A DNA stretch of 64,000 nt, taken from contig NZ_WFLJ01000022.1 of NCBI RefSeq assembly GCF_009208735.1, positions 56,807 through 120,806 of the forward strand, given 5' to 3'. This DNA is from Janthinobacterium rivuli. GTDB lineage: Bacteria > Pseudomonadota > Gammaproteobacteria > Burkholderiales > Burkholderiaceae_D. The notes under the pieces were generated by a model. The model made no database searches. It had not been told where the DNA came from and was given only the letters and a program-made list of their open reading frames with translations. Position 1 is the first letter of the stretch. Each line of letters begins with the position of its first letter. Shown here piece after piece: positions 17,286 through 26,180 of this stretch. A program made the translations under genes and the position numbers.

Positions 17286-18446
17286 CTATTTGGAAAGCTC
17301 TTTCGGGAGGGGGCGCTTGCCCACCATCACGTCGAGCGCCGCTTCGCGATTCTTGCGCAGCACCGTCATTTTAGCTTTTCCGCCGGGCGGCAGTTGGGCG
17401 ATCAGGTTGAGCATTTCCGTCGTGTCGCCGACGGGCTTGCCGTCCACCGTCAGCAGGATGTCGCCGGGCACGATGCCCGCCTTGTCGGCCGGGCCGTTGC
17501 GCACCACGCCGGCGATGATGGCGCCGCTCGAGCGCTGCAAGTTGAAGCTTTGCGCCAGTTCGGGCGTGATGTCCTGCGTTTCCACGCCGATCCAGCCGCG
17601 CACCACGTGGCCATCCTTGATGATGGCTTCCATCACGGTTTTCGCCGTCGAGACGGGAATGGCGAAGCCGATGCCGACGGAGCCGCCGCTTTGCGAGTAA
17701 ATCGCCGTATTGATGCCGATCAAATTGCCGCGCGTGTCGACCAGCGCGCCGCCCGAATTGCCGAAGTTAATCGCCGCATCCGTCTGGATGAAGTTTTCAA
17801 AGCTGTTGATGTGCAGGTTGTTGCGGCCCAGGGCGGAGATGATGCCCATGGTCACCGTCTGGCCCACGCCGAACGGATTGCCGATGGCCAGCACCACGTC
17901 GCCCACGCGCGCCAGTTCCGACTGGCCCAGCACGATGACGGGTAGCTTGTCGAGGTTGATCTTGATCACGGCCAGGTCCGTTTCCGGGTCCAGGCCCACC
18001 ACCTTGGCGGGCGCCTTGCGGCCATCGGTGAGCACCACTTCGATTTCGTCGGCGCCTTCGACCACGTGGTTGTTGGTCAGCACATAGCCTTCATGGCTGA
18101 CGATGACGCCCGAACCTAGGCTGTTTTTCAAGTCCTCGTCATCCTCGCCGTCCGGGTCGCGGTCGCCGAAGAAACGTTTAAAGAAGGGATCGCGCGCCAG
18201 CGGATGGGCGCCGCGCTTGGGCACTTGCAGGGTGAGAATGTTGACGACGGCGGGCATGGCGCGCGCCGCCGCGTCGCGGTAGGAACCGGGCGCCAGGCTG
18301 CTCGACGCCGTTTCCACCACGGGCACCGGCTTGGCGACTGAGCCCAGTTGCTGTACCCGGCTGGCCGGGCGCAGCGCGCCATACACAAAGTACAGCGCCA
18401 ACGCGATCGTCACGGTTTGCGCAAACAATAACCAGAATCGTCGCAT
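17286..18446 (-). CDS. DegS-like trypsin-type serine protease with one PDZ domain
   Basis: Anchored HtrA proteases sense and cut misfolded or regulatory proteins in the periplasm. The 386-residue protein has an N-terminal membrane anchor (residues 4-25), a trypsin-like domain with the triad His 127 (TNNHVV), Asp 157 (TDLAVI) and Ser 231 (GNSGGAL), and one C-terminal PDZ domain (about 280-375). One PDZ plus an anchor fits DegS better than DegP or DegQ. A charged loop FGDRDPDGEDDEDL precedes the protease core. No rseA-like target is nearby. Confidence 0.93.
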   Translation of the reverse strand: MRRFWLLFAQTVTIALALYFVYGALRPASRVQQLGSVAKPVPVVETASSSLAPGSYRDAAARAMPAVVNILTLQVPKRGAHPLARDPFFKRFFGDRDPDGEDDEDLKNSLGSGVIVSHEGYVLTNNHVVEGADEIEVVLTDGRKAPAKVVGLDPETDLAVIKINLDKLPVIVLGQSELARVGDVVLAIGNPFGVGQTVTMGIISALGRNNLHINSFENFIQTDAAINFGNSGGALVDTRGNLIGINTAIYSQSGGSVGIGFAIPVSTAKTVMEAIIKDGHVVRGWIGVETQDITPELAQSFNLQRSSGAIIAGVVRNGPADKAGIVPGDILLTVDGKPVGDTTEMLNLIAQLPPGGKAKMTVLRKNREAALDVMVGKRPLPKELSK

Positions 18447-18487
18447 ACAGTTTTCTGCCCAGGTCAGCCGGCCCGTGCCGGAACAAC

Positions 18488-18937
18488 TTATTTTGCCAGA
18501 TTGTTGCTGTTGCGTGCGTTCTGCTGCAGCGAGTCGCGGATTTCACGCAGCAGCACGATGTCTTCCGGCGTGGCCGGTGCCGGCGCCGGCGCGACCGGTT
18601 CGCTGCGGCGGGCCTTGTTCATCAGGCGCACCATCTGGAAGATGATGAAGGCAAGAATGATGAAGTTGAGCAGAATGGTCAGGAAGTTACCATAGGCCAG
18701 CACGGCGCCCGCCTTTTTCGCTTCCACCAGGGTCATCGTCGTGGCTTGGCCATTCAGCGGCAGGTAGTAATTGGCGAAATCGAGGCCGCCGAAAATGCGG
18801 CCGATGGGCGGCATGATCACGTCTTGCACCAGGGAATCGACAATCTTGCCGAAGGCGCCGCCGATAATGACACCGACCGCCAGATCGACGACGTTGCCTT
18901 TCATTGCAAATTCTTTAAATTCTTTCATCATTGCCAT
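18488..18937 (-). CDS. mscL: Large-conductance mechanosensitive channel MscL
   Basis: MscL is a homopentameric inner-membrane pore that opens under membrane tension to relieve hypo-osmotic shock. The 149-residue protein has the N-terminal amphipathic helix ([20 protein letters not shown]), TM1 with [12 protein letters not shown], a periplasmic loop, TM2 ([20 protein letters not shown]) and a cytoplasmic helix bundle with an Ala/Pro linker. A good AAGGAG site precedes ATG 18937. It is transcribed away from petA across a 412-bp gap. Confidence 0.97.
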   Translation of the reverse strand: MAMMKEFKEFAMKGNVVDLAVGVIIGGAFGKIVDSLVQDVIMPPIGRIFGGLDFANYYLPLNGQATTMTLVEAKKAGAVLAYGNFLTILLNFIILAFIIFQMVRLMNKARRSEPVAPAPAPATPEDIVLLREIRDSLQQNARNSNNLAK

Positions 18938-19349
18938 GAATTTCTCCTTCGGATATGTATAAAAAACATGCCGATCATACTATTGATTCCTGGGCACACC
19001 AACTTGTGGTTGCCGGCGAGACCAATTCGGGCACAGCCGGGTGCATCTAGTTCGAAAGAACTAGCCACCTCCTGCAAAAGTATATAAATTATGGTACAAG
19101 CAACGTTTTTGTTCTATTCGTTGTTTGCTTCACTTATAATTTGCGGTTGCCAGAAGTGACTTTTTCACTTCCGGATAATCAACAAGAAACTGGCACGGGC
19201 TGCGCCATTGGCCGAAGTTCCGCAGGGATGTTGCCACTTTACCGTACAAAGATGCGGGTTGCGGCAATCAGTGGGAAAGAGCTTCGGCGACGGTTTTTCG
19301 CGGCTGCCACTCATAATAAAGATTCGCATTTTGACTGATTGGGGTTTGC
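18938..19349. other. 412-bp divergent regulatory region between mscL and petA
   Basis: No gene is seen. The region is locally AT-rich. It holds a perfect stem-loop CTAGTTC-GAAA-GAACTAG at 19047-19064 with a GNRA-type tetraloop, a TATAAT at 19135-19140, and a hairpin at 19150-19174 (GAAGTGA/TCACTTC with a CTTTT loop and outer pairs). The rest shows nothing recognisable. Confidence 0.6.
19109..19174 (+). promoter_or_regulatory. Candidate petABC promoter with leader hairpin
   Basis: TATAAT at 19135-19140 is a perfect -10 box; TTGTTC at 19109-19114 is a possible but distant -35 (20-bp spacing). Ten bases downstream of the -10 starts an inverted repeat (19150-19174) with a 7-bp perfect core, placed where it could be an operator or the 5' hairpin of the mRNA. 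The leader to the petA ATG would be about 200 nt. Confidence 0.4.
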
Positions 19350-19958
19350 ATGAGTAACGAAAAGCAGGTCGATTCAGGCCGTCGCGGCTTGCTCGTCGCC
19401 ACGTGCGCGGCGGGCAGTGTAGTTGGATTGGCAACCGCGGGAGCCTTGGTAAGCACCTTCCAGCCGTCGGAGCGCGCGAAAGCGGCTGGCGCGCCGGTCG
19501 AAGTAGACATCACCACCTTGCAACCCGGCGAAATGCGCACCGTCGAATGGCGCGGCAAGCCGGTCTGGATCCTGAAGCGCACCCCGGAAATGATCGCGTC
19601 GCTGAAAAAGACCGACGGCAAAGTCGCCGACGCCAATTCCCAGCGCAATCCCGCCGAATTCACGCCGTCGTACTGCATGAATGAAGCGCGCTCGATCAAG
19701 CCTGAAATTCTCGTCGCCGTCGGCATCTGCACCCACCTGGGCTGCTCCCCTTCCTCGAAATTTGCCCCCGGCCCGCAACCGTCGCTGCCCGATGACTGGG
19801 AAGGCGGCTTCTTGTGCCCTTGCCACGGCTCCACCTTCGACATGGCAGGCCGCGTGTTCAAGAACAAGCCGGCGCCGGACAACCTGCAAGTGCCGCGCCA
19901 TATGTACCTGAGCGACACCAAATTGCTGATAGGTAAAGACGAGAAAGGCGAGGCTTGA
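19350..19958 (+). CDS. petA: Cytochrome bc1 Rieske iron-sulfur subunit
   Basis: The Rieske subunit moves electrons from ubiquinol to cytochrome c1. The 202-residue protein has a twin-arginine-type anchor ([14 protein letters not shown], transmembrane about 12-36) and a periplasmic domain with the cluster boxes CTHLGC (127-132) and CPCHGS (156-161), giving two Cys and two His ligands plus the disulfide pair. Export by Tat is inferred from the RR motif. The stop is 2 bp before the petB start, so the genes form one operon. Confidence 0.97.
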   Translation: MSNEKQVDSGRRGLLVATCAAGSVVGLATAGALVSTFQPSERAKAAGAPVEVDITTLQPGEMRTVEWRGKPVWILKRTPEMIASLKKTDGKVADANSQRNPAEFTPSYCMNEARSIKPEILVAVGICTHLGCSPSSKFAPGPQPSLPDDWEGGFLCPCHGSTFDMAGRVFKNKPAPDNLQVPRHMYLSDTKLLIGKDEKGEA

Positions 19959-19960
19959 TC

Positions 19961-21373
19961 ATGGCTGCTTTCAAAGAAACGAAATTCCCGGCAGACGCTC
20001 CCGTCGCCGAAAAAGCGCTGGGCTGGGTCGATGACCGCTTTCCCCTGACCAAGCTGTGGAACGATCAATGGGGCAAGTACTACGCCCCGAAAAACTTCAA
20101 TTTCTGGTACATCTTCGGTTCGCTGGCCATGCTGGTGCTGGTGCTGCAGATCGTCACCGGCATCTTCCTGACCATGCACTACAAACCGGATGCGGCCCTG
20201 GCCTTCAATTCCGTCGAGTACATCATGCGCGAAGTGCCGTGGGGCTGGCTGGTGCGCTACATGCACTCGACGGGCGCTTCGGCCTTCTTCATCATCGTCT
20301 ACCTGCACATGACGCGCGGCCTGCTGTACGGCTCGTACCGCAAGCCACGTGAACTGATCTGGCTGTTCGGTTTCGCCATCTTCCTGTGCCTGATGGCCGA
20401 AGCGTTCTTCGGCTACCTGCTGCCATGGGGCCAGATGTCGTACTGGGGCGCGCAAGTGATCGTCAACCTGTTTGGCGCCATCCCGTTCATCGGCCCTGAC
20501 CTGTCGTTGTGGATCCGCGGCGACTACGTCGTTTCCGACGCCACCCTGAACCGCTTCTTCGCCTTCCACGTAATCGCCATCCCGCTGGTACTGCTGGGCC
20601 TGGTTGCAGCGCACTTGATCGCCCTGCATGAAGTCGGCTCGAGCAACCCGGACGGCATCGAAGTGAAGGAAAACCTGGGCGCCGACGGCCACCCGGTCGA
20701 TTCGATCCCTTCGCACCCGTACTACACCGTGCATGACCTGTTCGGCGTGTCGATCTTCCTCGTCATCTTCAGCGCCGTCGTCTTCTTCGCGCCGGAAATG
20801 GGCGGTTACTTCCTGGAATACAACAACTTCCTGCCCGGCGACTCGCTGAAAACCCCGCTGCACATCGCGCCAACCTGGTACTTCACGCCGTTCTACTCGG
20901 TGCTGCGCGCCACCACGGCCGACTTCATGTACGTGCTGATGGGTGTCGTGGCCGCCTACGTGGTGTTCATCTGGCTCAAGTCGCGCCTGTCGACGACGGT
21001 CAAGTCCATCATCGCCGGCATCGCCATCGTCGCCATCATCGGCATGCTGCCGCAGGTGCTCGATGCGAAATTCTGGGGCGTGGTGTTCTTCGGCGGTTCC
21101 GTCGTGATCCTGGCCTTCCTGCCATGGCTCGACCATTCGCCCGTGAAATCGATCCGCTACCGTCCGACCTGGCACAAATACATCTATGCCATCTTCGGCC
21201 TGTCGTTCCTGATCCTCGGCTACCTCGGGACCCAGGCGCCAACGGATACGAAAACCATCGTGTCGCAAGTGTGCACCCTGATTTACTTCAGCTTCTTCCT
21301 GCTGATGCCATGGTGGAGTGCCATGGGCAAGTTCAAGACCGTGCCGTCGCGTGTGACGTTCCACCCGCACTAA
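19961..21373 (+). CDS. petB: Cytochrome b of the bc1 complex
   Basis: Cytochrome b holds both quinone sites and two b hemes. The 470-residue protein has eight predicted membrane helices. The heme His pairs are in [16 protein letters not shown] and [17 protein letters not shown] with the expected 13- and 14-residue spacings. The Qo-site PEWY motif reads PTWY (residues 304-307), so the usual glutamate is absent. ATG 19961 is chosen over an upstream TTG inside petA. It is followed 36 bp later by petC. Confidence 0.97.
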   Translation: MAAFKETKFPADAPVAEKALGWVDDRFPLTKLWNDQWGKYYAPKNFNFWYIFGSLAMLVLVLQIVTGIFLTMHYKPDAALAFNSVEYIMREVPWGWLVRYMHSTGASAFFIIVYLHMTRGLLYGSYRKPRELIWLFGFAIFLCLMAEAFFGYLLPWGQMSYWGAQVIVNLFGAIPFIGPDLSLWIRGDYVVSDATLNRFFAFHVIAIPLVLLGLVAAHLIALHEVGSSNPDGIEVKENLGADGHPVDSIPSHPYYTVHDLFGVSIFLVIFSAVVFFAPEMGGYFLEYNNFLPGDSLKTPLHIAPTWYFTPFYSVLRATTADFMYVLMGVVAAYVVFIWLKSRLSTTVKSIIAGIAIVAIIGMLPQVLDAKFWGVVFFGGSVVILAFLPWLDHSPVKSIRYRPTWHKYIYAIFGLSFLILGYLGTQAPTDTKTIVSQVCTLIYFSFFLLMPWWSAMGKFKTVPSRVTFHPH

Positions 21374-21409
21374 GCCGCTCTCACGCCACGCTCAAAGGAC
21401 ATACATCAT

Positions 21410-22174
21410 ATGAAGATTGCAAAAAAACTGCTCGCCATCCTGGCCTTCGTGCCTGCCATGGCTCTCGCCAGCGAAGGCGGCTTTCCGCTGGACAAGGCTC
21501 CTGACCGCCAGACCAACATGGCGGCGCTGCAACATGGCGCCAAATTGTTCGTCAATTATTGCTTGAATTGCCACGCCGCCGTGTCGATGCGCTACAACCG
21601 CCTGCGCGATCTGGGCTTGACGGAAGACCAGATCAAGCAGAATCTGTTGTTCTCCGGCGATAAAGTCGGCGACCTGATGACGACCAGCCTGGCACCGCAG
21701 GACGCCAAGGCCTTCTTTGGCGTCGTACCGCCGGATTTGTCGGTAATTTCGCGCGCGAAATCATCTTCCGCTGGCACAGGCGGCGACTACCTGTATACTT
21801 ACCTGCGTACGTTCTATAAAGACGACACTCGTCCGACCGGCTGGAACAACATGGTCGTGCCGAATGTTGCCATGCCGCATGTATTATGGGAATTGCAAGG
21901 TGTCCAGACTGCCAAGTTCGTGGAAGAAAATGATCCGCACGAAGCTGGCAAGAAGATCCACAAATTTGCCGGCTTCGAGCAGGTCAAGCCAGGTACGTTG
22001 AACAAGATCGAGTATGACAATGCGGTAGCCGACCTGGTCGGCTACATGGAGTGGATGGCCGAACCGGCACAGCAGACACGCAAGCGCCTGGGCGTGTGGG
22101 TGCTGCTGTTCCTGTCGGTCTTTGCTCTGCTGGCATGGCGCCTTAACGCGTCGTTCTGGAAGGAAGTCAAATAA
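21410..22174 (+). CDS. petC: Cytochrome c1
   Basis: Cytochrome c1 passes electrons from the Rieske protein to soluble cytochrome c. The 254-residue protein has a signal peptide ending near ALA-SEGG, the heme motif CLNCH (Cys 51, Cys 54, His 55), RYNRLRDLGL typical of c1, an axial-Met region (NVAMPHVLWELQG), and a C-terminal anchor (VWVLLFLSVFALLAW). It is the last gene of petABC; a hairpin follows 8 bp after the stop. Confidence 0.97.
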   Translation: MKIAKKLLAILAFVPAMALASEGGFPLDKAPDRQTNMAALQHGAKLFVNYCLNCHAAVSMRYNRLRDLGLTEDQIKQNLLFSGDKVGDLMTTSLAPQDAKAFFGVVPPDLSVISRAKSSSAGTGGDYLYTYLRTFYKDDTRPTGWNNMVVPNVAMPHVLWELQGVQTAKFVEENDPHEAGKKIHKFAGFEQVKPGTLNKIEYDNAVADLVGYMEWMAEPAQQTRKRLGVWVLLFLSVFALLAWRLNASFWKEVK

Positions 22175-22182
22175 GTGAGGCG

Positions 22183-22200
22183 CCGGCCATAGGCCGGTTT
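22183..22200 (+). terminator. Short hairpin after petC
   Basis: CCGGCC-ATA-GGCCGG forms a perfect 6-bp GC stem directly followed by TTTATG. The T run is short, so termination may be partial. Confidence 0.4.
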
Positions 22201-22242
22201 ATGCCTGTTTCTGCGTTGTCCGCATGAGTGGACAAGCGACCT

Positions 22243-22276
22243 GGGGTGAGCCGTTCGCGGCTTCACCCCCTTTGTT
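22243..22276 (+). terminator. Hairpin with TTCG loop between petC and sspA
   Basis: GGGGTGA-GCCG pairs with CGGC-TTCACCCC across a TTCG loop with one bulged T, followed by CTTTGTTT. It would end petABC transcripts; its 3' side lies only about 25 bp before the sspA start, so it could also attenuate sspA. Confidence 0.55.
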
Positions 22277-22294
22277 TCTAAGGAACTATAAAAA

Positions 22295-22906
22295 ATGATG
22301 GTTCTCTATTCGGGTACAACCTGCCCATTTTCGCAACGCTGCCGCCTGGTCCTGTTTGAAAAAGGCATGGACTTCGAAGTGCGCGACGTCGACCTGTTCA
22401 ACAAACCGGAAGACATTTCGACCATGAATCCGTATGGTCAGGTGCCTATCCTGGTCGAACGCGAACTGATCCTGTATGAATCGAACATCATCAACGAGTA
22501 CATCGATGAGCGCTTCCCGCATCCGCAACTGATGCCGGCCGATCCGCTGATGCGTGCCCGCGCGCGCCTGATGCTGTTCAATTTCGAAAAAGAACTGTTC
22601 GTGCACGTGCACGTGCTGGAAAGCGAACGCGCCAAGAGCAACGACAAGGCCCACGACAAGGCACGCGCGGAAATCCGCGACCGCCTGACGACCCTGGCGC
22701 CGCTGTTCCTGAAAAACAAGTACATGCTGGGCGACGAATTCTCGATGCTCGACGTGGCTGTCGCGCCGCTGCTGTGGCGCCTGGACCACTACGGCATCGA
22801 ACTGTCGAAGACGGCCGCACCGCTGATGAAATACGCCGAACGCATCTTCTCGCGTCCTGCGTATATCGAGGCATTGACCCCTTCCGAAAAGGTCATGCGC
22901 CGCTAA
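22295..22906 (+). CDS. sspA: Stringent starvation protein A
   Basis: SspA is a GST-fold protein that binds RNA polymerase and alters transcription in starvation and acid stress. The 203-residue protein has the N-terminal thioredoxin-like domain (TTCPFSQRCRLVLFEKG, PYGQVPILVE) and a helical C-terminal domain with RPAYIEALTPSEKVMR. Catalytic GST residues are not conserved in this family. Two adjacent ATG codons (22295, 22298) are possible. The sspA-sspB order is the common proteobacterial one. Confidence 0.95.
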   Translation: MMVLYSGTTCPFSQRCRLVLFEKGMDFEVRDVDLFNKPEDISTMNPYGQVPILVERELILYESNIINEYIDERFPHPQLMPADPLMRARARLMLFNFEKELFVHVHVLESERAKSNDKAHDKARAEIRDRLTTLAPLFLKNKYMLGDEFSMLDVAVAPLLWRLDHYGIELSKTAAPLMKYAERIFSRPAYIEALTPSEKVMRR

Positions 22907-22911
22907 AGATA

Positions 22912-22938
22912 ATCCCGGCAGGCCGCGCCTGCCGGGAT
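22912..22938 (+). terminator. Strong hairpin between sspA and sspB, no T run
   Basis: ATCCCGGCAGGC and GCCTGCCGGGAT form a perfect 12-bp stem with a CGC loop. The sequence after it is ATCTTGGG, not a T run. It could be an attenuator, a processing or stability element, or a weak terminator. Confidence 0.45.
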
Positions 22939-23047
22939 ATCTTGGGCCATGTGTTAAAGTTGCTTTTTGCGCTGTCCCAGTCTTTTGAACTACCGGTGCG
23001 CCCGCCTGATGCCTGACGGGGGGCGCTCCCGCCTCACCGTGCCTACC

Positions 23048-23560
23048 ATGTCTGAAATCTCAACCAAACCTTATATGCTGCGCGCCATCTACGAGTGGTG
23101 CACCGACAGCGGCTACACGCCTTATCTCGCGGTCAAAGTCGATTCGCGCACCACGGTACCGATGGAATACGTGAAAAAGGGCGAAATCGTGCTCAACATC
23201 AGCTTCGGCGCCACCAGCGGCCTGAAGATGGACAACGACGCCATCCGCTTCCACGCCCGCTTTGGCGGCGTCTCGCGCGAAATCTACGTGCCGGTCGACA
23301 ACGTGATGGCCATCTACGCCAACGAAAACGGCCAGGGCATGGCCTTCGAGCCTGTGCTGGGCTACGATGACCCGGACGCGCAACCGACGGACAGCCCGGC
23401 CTCCGCCGACGTCCCGCCACCGGTGCTCGCCCCCGCCGCCAGCGGTCCCACCCTGTCGTCCGTGCCGACCAGCTCCCCCGAACAACGCGACAACGCCACG
23501 CCCGGCGACGACGAGCCACCAAAAAAAGGCGGCCGCCCGACCCTGACGCGCATTAAATAG
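23048..23560 (+). CDS. sspB: ClpXP adaptor SspB
   Basis: SspB delivers ssrA-tagged proteins and other substrates to the ClpXP protease. The 170-residue protein has the folded tag-binding domain (residues 1-112, with SEISTKPYMLRAIYEWC and GVSREIYVPVDNVMAIYA), a disordered Pro/Ser/Asp-rich linker, and the C-terminal ClpX-binding tail GGRPTLTRIK. ATG 23048 gives the conserved family start. The linker looks normal for betaproteobacteria. A tRNA gene follows 26 bp later. Confidence 0.96.
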   Translation: MSEISTKPYMLRAIYEWCTDSGYTPYLAVKVDSRTTVPMEYVKKGEIVLNISFGATSGLKMDNDAIRFHARFGGVSREIYVPVDNVMAIYANENGQGMAFEPVLGYDDPDAQPTDSPASADVPPPVLAPAASGPTLSSVPTSSPEQRDNATPGDDEPPKKGGRPTLTRIK

Positions 23561-23586
23561 CGTATAATTCGCAACGCGCAGTTTTT

Positions 23587-23662
<76 letters not shown>

Positions 23663-23680
23663 GAATTCAGCAGTAAATCA

Positions 23681-23719
23681 AAGGGTTACAAGCTTCGGCT
23701 GGTAGCCCTTTTTTCTTTT
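23681..23719 (+). terminator. Intrinsic terminator after tRNA-Thr
   Basis: AAGGGTTACAAGC pairs with GCTGGTAGCCCTT across a TTCG loop (one A-G mismatch, one G-T pair), followed by TTTTCTTTT. This is a textbook Rho-independent terminator. Confidence 0.9.
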
Positions 23720-23853
23720 CTCCCTCCTGCGAACCACTCCCGTGACGCATTGCTGCACCGCGCAATGACGTCCGGCACATTTAGGAGCAAGATGAGCATG
23801 TGCTTGCGCAAAGCAGGCTCCCGATGTCTGGCTTGCCTACCTGGGGGAACATC

Positions 23854-24060
23854 ATGTCCGCACACACTTACAAGTTGATCGAGCTGGTCGGCACGTCGAC
23901 GGAGAGCAGCGATCAGGCGATACGCGATGCCATTGCCAAGGCGGCGCTGACGGTCAAGCACATGGACTGGTATGAAGTGACGGAATCGCGCGGGCATATC
24001 GTCGATGGCAAGGTGGCGCACTTCCAGGTCACGCTCAAGGTCGGCTTCCGGCTCGAATAG
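23854..24060 (+). CDS. Dodecin, flavin-binding storage protein
   Basis: Dodecins form hollow 12-mers that bind riboflavin, FMN or lumichrome and protect or buffer flavins. The 68-residue protein has the family pattern YKLIELVGTSTESSDQAIRDAI, the flavin-stacking Trp in HMDWYEVTESRGHI, and the closing VTLKVGFRLE. ATG 23854 follows a GGGGGAAC ribosome site. It converges with an unknown small gene 14 bp downstream. Confidence 0.94.
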   Translation: MSAHTYKLIELVGTSTESSDQAIRDAIAKAALTVKHMDWYEVTESRGHIVDGKVAHFQVTLKVGFRLE

Positions 24061-24074
24061 GGCAGGTCGGCAAC

Positions 24075-24386
24075 TCACCGCCGCCCGACCGCTCCCCGGC
24101 TCTCCAGCCACTCCCGGCCGCCGTTGTCCAGCGCGGTCTCAATCACCTTGTCCGGCAAGCTGTAGACGGTCGCCCAGCTGGCGCGGCCGTCCTGCGTGTT
24201 GGCTGGAAAACTGTGCGTCTCGATCGGCCAGTGGTATTTGCGTTTCAGCGCCTTGACGATGGCGGCCAGCGAGACGCGGCCTTGCAGCGGTTCGGCGCCG
24301 GACTGGTCGCGGTTCGACAGCAGCACGGCCAGGACCTGGCCGCGGCCCGTGCGCGCGCCGGGGAAGGTGGGGGTTTTGTTTGCCAT
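24075..24386 (-). CDS. Unknown 103-residue basic protein, possible winged helix
   Basis: The family was not recognised. The protein (MANKTPTFPGARTGRGQVL) is basic and has a central stretch SLAAIVKALKRKYHWPIE that could be a recognition-helix region, followed by TQDGRASWATVYSLPDKVI. No membrane or signal segment is present. Coding is supported by the clear ATG, by the compact non-overlapping placement and by codon use like its neighbours. A DNA-binding role is only a guess from helix pattern and charge. Confidence 0.6.
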   Translation of the reverse strand: MANKTPTFPGARTGRGQVLAVLLSNRDQSGAEPLQGRVSLAAIVKALKRKYHWPIETHSFPANTQDGRASWATVYSLPDKVIETALDNGGREWLESRGAVGRR

Positions 24387-24537
24387 GGCCTATTTTACCG
24401 GGCGAGGCGCGATGTGCCGCACCTTTGATCTGGCGCAAGCGCCGCAGCGGTTTCGCGGCGACGATGAGCATTTCGCCAGGCGTGCCGGCGCCCCTCTGGC
24501 AGCCTGGGCCTATCATCATGGGGCACAGGAGCCTATC

Positions 24538-24912
24538 ATGCACAGCCTGAACATCCACGCCATGCAATGGCAGCCCGTTGCCGATATTTCCGCCGTCGAT
24601 CCGCTGCTGCCCGACGACCTCGCCTGCTTTCGCGAACTGCGCGACGTGCTGCAACGCTATGGCGCGCTCGACCGCTTCTGCATTTCCCTGATCCACCGTC
24701 ATTTCGACATCGCCGACGACGAGGAGCTGATGGAATACACGGACGTCGAGCAACGCACGCTGACGGTGAAACCTGTCAAGAAAAGCGACATCGACTGGCA
24801 ACACACGACGATTACCAACTGGAAATTGACGGAATGCGAGGAAGTGGCGCGCATCGGTTGCGGTTGCGCGCGCAATTCGGGCGGGCACCTGGGCTATCAC
24901 CGGGGCACCTGA
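24538..24912 (+). CDS. Unknown 124-residue acidic protein with Cys-rich tail
   Basis: The family was not recognised. The ATG at 24538 follows an AGGAG site by 6 nt. The protein is soluble and acidic, with LLPDDLACFRELRDVLQRYG, SLIHRHFDIADDEELMEYTDVE and a C-terminal GCGCARNSGGHLGYHRGT. The region DIADDEELMEY and the C-terminal Cys/His cluster could bind metal. The 151 bp between it and the divergent gene upstream hold nothing recognisable. A conserved unknown is the safest label. Confidence 0.7.
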   Translation: MHSLNIHAMQWQPVADISAVDPLLPDDLACFRELRDVLQRYGALDRFCISLIHRHFDIADDEELMEYTDVEQRTLTVKPVKKSDIDWQHTTITNWKLTECEEVARIGCGCARNSGGHLGYHRGT

Positions 24913-25122
24913 GGCTGGCCAGCGGCGCCCGCCAAGCGGCGTCGGCCTTTCTTACACTTGGCATCCACAAGCTCAGTCCGCCTTACGCAAGCACTTGATT
25001 CCATGTGATTTTTTTGTGTGGCATGCAAACTGCTTATCACTGTCTACGAGATGAATCCAGGCAAGTCATTCTGGATTCCTGATCCCCGGATTTTCCGAGA
25101 CTGACCACGATAAGAGGCTGCG

Positions 25123-26115
25123 ATGAACGTCAATCACACACGAAGCAAGACCCTGGGCTGGCTGGGCGCACTGGCGGCGGCAAGCCTGCTGGCCAGCGGC
25201 CAGGCGCAGGCCGGCGCCTACGGCCTGGCCGTCAACGAGTTGAACAATTTCCGCATCACCACCAGCGCCGGTGCGCTGTCGCTGGCCGGCGCCAACCGCA
25301 ATGCCAGCGACAGCGCATTTTTCGAAGGCGGCGTGGCAGTCAATCCGCGCGCCGTCAATACGGGCCCGGCCGCCAACGCGGACGTGCCGCAAGTGTGTTC
25401 GGGCGGCGGCTGCGGCGGCTTGCCGCAAAATCACTACGCACCCAGTCCCAGTTCCACGCTGGAATTCGCGCGCGGCGATGCGCATGCCTTCGGCAATATG
25501 CTCAATGGCGGCGCCACCGTGCGCGCCGTGGCCGAAGCACAGCGCAACACGATCGGCGCCGCCACGGCCACGGCCGGCGACACCCTCACCGGCTCCGTCA
25601 ATCTGACGCTGTCGAGCGCCGGCTTCATCACCTTCAGCTTCATGGGCCGGCGCGACCTGCGCACCAGCGTGACGACCATGGGCGACAAGTCGAGCGTGTC
25701 GATCATGGATATCTTCAATATCTCCTGCAACAGCGCCAGCCCCGCCGGCTGCCTGTCGCATGCGAATGCCGATGGCGTGATCTTCCAGTTCGCGCCCGAT
25801 GGCGACGCCAACAATGGCAGCGACATCAACGGCAACCATACGGTCGGCAGCCTCGATCCGTTCAGCCTGAACATGACGAGCGGCACCAACGACCCGGCCA
25901 CCGGGCGCACCTTCACGAATGACTTCGCGATGTTTTCCCTGACCTCGAATTTCGCCCTGCCCGCCGGCAGCTACACCTTGAATTTTTCCAAGTCCACGCG
26001 CACCGATATCGTCGTCATCGATCCGCCGCTTGCGGTACCGGAACCGGGCACGCTGTTCCTGTTGGGCATGGGATTGGCGGCCCTGGCTTTTACACGCCGC
26101 CGCCAGTCGACATAA
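25123..26115 (+). CDS. PEP-CTERM exported surface protein
   Basis: PEP-CTERM proteins are exported and anchored or processed by exosortase systems, often with exopolysaccharide. The 330-residue protein has a signal peptide ending near AQA-GAY, an Ala/Gly/Asn/Ser-rich body with DSAFFEGG near residue 63, and the C-terminal sorting signal: VPEPGT, then a hydrophobic helix (LFLLGMGLAALAF) and TRRRQ. Four cysteines occur as two pairs (CSGGGC, CNSASPAGC). No exosortase lies in this window, so it must be encoded elsewhere. The 210-bp region before it shows no clear promoter. Confidence 0.92.
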   Translation: MNVNHTRSKTLGWLGALAAASLLASGQAQAGAYGLAVNELNNFRITTSAGALSLAGANRNASDSAFFEGGVAVNPRAVNTGPAANADVPQVCSGGGCGGLPQNHYAPSPSSTLEFARGDAHAFGNMLNGGATVRAVAEAQRNTIGAATATAGDTLTGSVNLTLSSAGFITFSFMGRRDLRTSVTTMGDKSSVSIMDIFNISCNSASPAGCLSHANADGVIFQFAPDGDANNGSDINGNHTVGSLDPFSLNMTSGTNDPATGRTFTNDFAMFSLTSNFALPAGSYTLNFSKSTRTDIVVIDPPLAVPEPGTLFLLGMGLAALAFTRRRQST

Positions 26116-26128
26116 TCAGCGGCATGAA

Positions 26129-26160
26129 AAAACGCGGCGCCCGCCAAGGCGCCGCGTTTT
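26129..26160. terminator. Bidirectional terminator between PEP-CTERM gene and Tad locus
   Basis: AAAACGCGGCGCC and GGCGCCGCGTTTT form a perfect 13-bp stem with a CGCCAA loop. A runs on one side and T runs on the other let it act on both strands, which suits the convergent genes around it. Confidence 0.88.
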
Positions 26161-26180
26161 CTTATGCCGGCAGCGTCGTT

